This document shows, in pieces, positions 13,954 to 14,969 of a stretch of 14,969 nucleotides of DNA. Origin of the DNA: Bacteroidales bacterium UBA3388 (GTDB lineage Bacteria > Bacteroidota > Bacteroidia > Bacteroidales > P3); assembly GCA_002358855.1 (NCBI GenBank), contig DEPQ01000071.1, positions 243 to 15,211 on the forward strand. Direction: 5' to 3'. Both the position numbers and the translations under genes were made by a program. How positions within the stretch are numbered: the stretch's first letter is position 1; every line of letters starts with the position of its first letter. Below the pieces are notes generated by a model. It had not been told where the DNA came from. It did no database searches and saw nothing but the letters and a program-made list of their open reading frames with translations.

Positions 13954-14232
13954 TTATTTCTTACCTTTATCTTTTTGACCAGCATGTCCTCTGAAAATTC
14001 TTGTAGGTGCAAATTCACCTAACTTATGACCTACCATATTTTCTGTTATATAAACAGGTATATGCTTATTTCCATTATGAACAGCTATAGTCAAGCCTAC
14101 AAAATCAGGAGAAATCATAGAAGCTCTTGACCATGTTTTTATCGTATTCTTATTGTTCTGTTCTTGAGCTAACAAAACTTTCTTTTCTAACTTATAATGA
14201 ATATAAGGTCCTTTTTTTAATGAACGGCTCAT
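13954..14232 (-). CDS. rpsS: 30S ribosomal protein uS19
   Basis: Head protein that forms a complex with S13 and contacts A- and P-site tRNAs and the 50S bridge. The N-terminus MSRSLKKGPYIHYKLEKKVL and the C-terminal block VGHKLGEFAPTRIFRGHAGQ are diagnostic. The length of 92 aa is exactly typical. It starts 5 nt after the rplB stop in the standard L2-S19-L22 order. Confidence 0.98.
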   Translation of the reverse strand: MSRSLKKGPYIHYKLEKKVLLAQEQNNKNTIKTWSRASMISPDFVGLTIAVHNGNKHIPVYITENMVGHKLGEFAPTRIFRGHAGQKDKGKK

Positions 14233-14237
14233 GTTTC

Positions 14238-14969
14238 TTATTTCTTACGTCTTTCAACTATATACTTACTTGATTGTTTTTTAGGAGCTCTTGTTTTATA
14301 TCCCTTAGCTGGAATACCCTTTCTTGAGCGTGGATGTCCTCCTGCTTGACGACCTTCACCACCTCCCATTGGGTGATCAACTGGGTTCATAACAACTCCT
14401 CTTGTTCTAGGTCTTCTACCTAACCATCTTGATCTACCTGCCTTACCTGAAACTTCAAGATTGTGTTCAACGTTAGATACTATACCAACTGTTGCTCTAC
14501 AAGATTGCAATATCATTCTGGTTTCTCCAGAAGGCATCTTAACTATTGCATATTTACCGTCTCTTGACATTAATTGAGCGTAAGAACCTGCACTACGCAC
14601 TAACTTTGCTCCTTGACCAGGATTCAATTCTATATTATGAATCATTGTTCCGAAAGGAATTTCACTTAAGAACAAAGTATTACCAATTTCAGGGGCAACT
14701 CCTATACCTGACATTATAGTCTGACCAACTTTCAAACCGTGAGGAGAAACTATATATCTTTTTTCACCATCAGCATAACAAACTAATGCAATACGAGCTG
14801 TTCTATTTGGATCATATTCAATAGTTTTTACAACTGCAGGGATTCCATCTTTATCTCTTCTGAAATCCACAAAACGGTATAATTTCTTATGACCACCTCC
14901 TATATATCTCATGGTCATTTTTCCTTCATTATTTCTACCTCCACTTTTTCTTTTACCATAAACCAATGA
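14238..14969 (-). CDS. rplB: 50S ribosomal protein uL2 (5' partial)
   Basis: Core 23S-binding protein needed for subunit association and peptidyl-transferase activity. The window holds 243 residues and the stop; the frame stays open to the right edge, so roughly 30 N-terminal residues are missing by comparison with a usual length near 274. The TTG at 14964-14966 is an internal Leu (SLVYGKRKSGGRN), not a start. Family blocks seen are the YRFVDFRRDKDG region, IPFGTMIHNIELNPGQGAKL and, near the C-terminus, GVVMNPVDHPMGGGEGR and GHPRSRKG, which form the loop reaching the peptidyl-transferase centre. Confidence 0.97.
   Translation of the reverse strand, partial: SLVYGKRKSGGRNNEGKMTMRYIGGGHKKLYRFVDFRRDKDGIPAVVKTIEYDPNRTARIALVCYADGEKRYIVSPHGLKVGQTIMSGIGVAPEIGNTLFLSEIPFGTMIHNIELNPGQGAKLVRSAGSYAQLMSRDGKYAIVKMPSGETRMILQSCRATVGIVSNVEHNLEVSGKAGRSRWLGRRPRTRGVVMNPVDHPMGGGEGRQAGGHPRSRKGIPAKGYKTRAPKKQSSKYIVERRKK

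Noticed and set aside
14964..14966. TTG as the start of rplB
   Set aside because: The upstream codon to the window edge is in frame and the residues SLVYGKRKSGG match the interior of L2, so the gene is cut by the edge.

Overview
The window comes from a low-GC member of the Bacteroidota, most likely Bacteroidales. Four things point there: a surface protein with BspA-type leucine-rich repeats and a C-terminal type IX secretion (T9SS) sorting domain; the order secY-map-infA-rpmJ-rpsM with no adk; zinc-free forms of S14 and L36; and start codons mostly without Shine-Dalgarno (SD) sequences. The order-level placement is inference.

Layout. Positions 2-1951 (+ strand) hold the 3' part of a large secreted repeat protein whose start lies left of the window. 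Positions 1952-2086 are a short convergent intergenic region with two strong hairpin terminators, one facing each way. From 2087 to the right edge, the minus strand is one continuous S10/spc/alpha-type ribosomal protein cluster. It reads, in transcription order, rplB (5' end cut by the edge), rpsS, rplV, rpsC, rplP, rpmC, rpsQ, rplN, rplX, rplE, rpsN, rpsH, rplF, rplR, rpsE, rpmD, rplO, secY, map, infA, rpmJ, rpsM, rpsK, rpsD, rpoA, rplQ. Two short genes in it, rpmD (59 aa) and rpmJ (38 aa), were found by reading the gaps directly. All genes look intact, with no frameshifts or insertions. No stretch longer than 135 bases lacks a gene.

The cluster encodes 22 ribosomal proteins, the SecY translocon pore, methionine aminopeptidase, initiation factor IF-1 and the RNA polymerase alpha subunit. 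It therefore couples production of ribosomes, RNA polymerase, initiation and nascent-chain processing or export. Spacing is tight (from a 1-nt overlap to about 40 nt) except for a 99-nt gap between rpsM and rpsK.

The core content is ordinary and I see no new multi-gene system. The observations most worth a second look are: a perfect 7-bp hairpin at the rpsK start that displays AAGGAG as its whole loop; the minority of genes with clear SD sequences in a lineage that mostly does without them; and a repeat protein with both a nearly identical 69-nt tandem array and a larger duplicated module.
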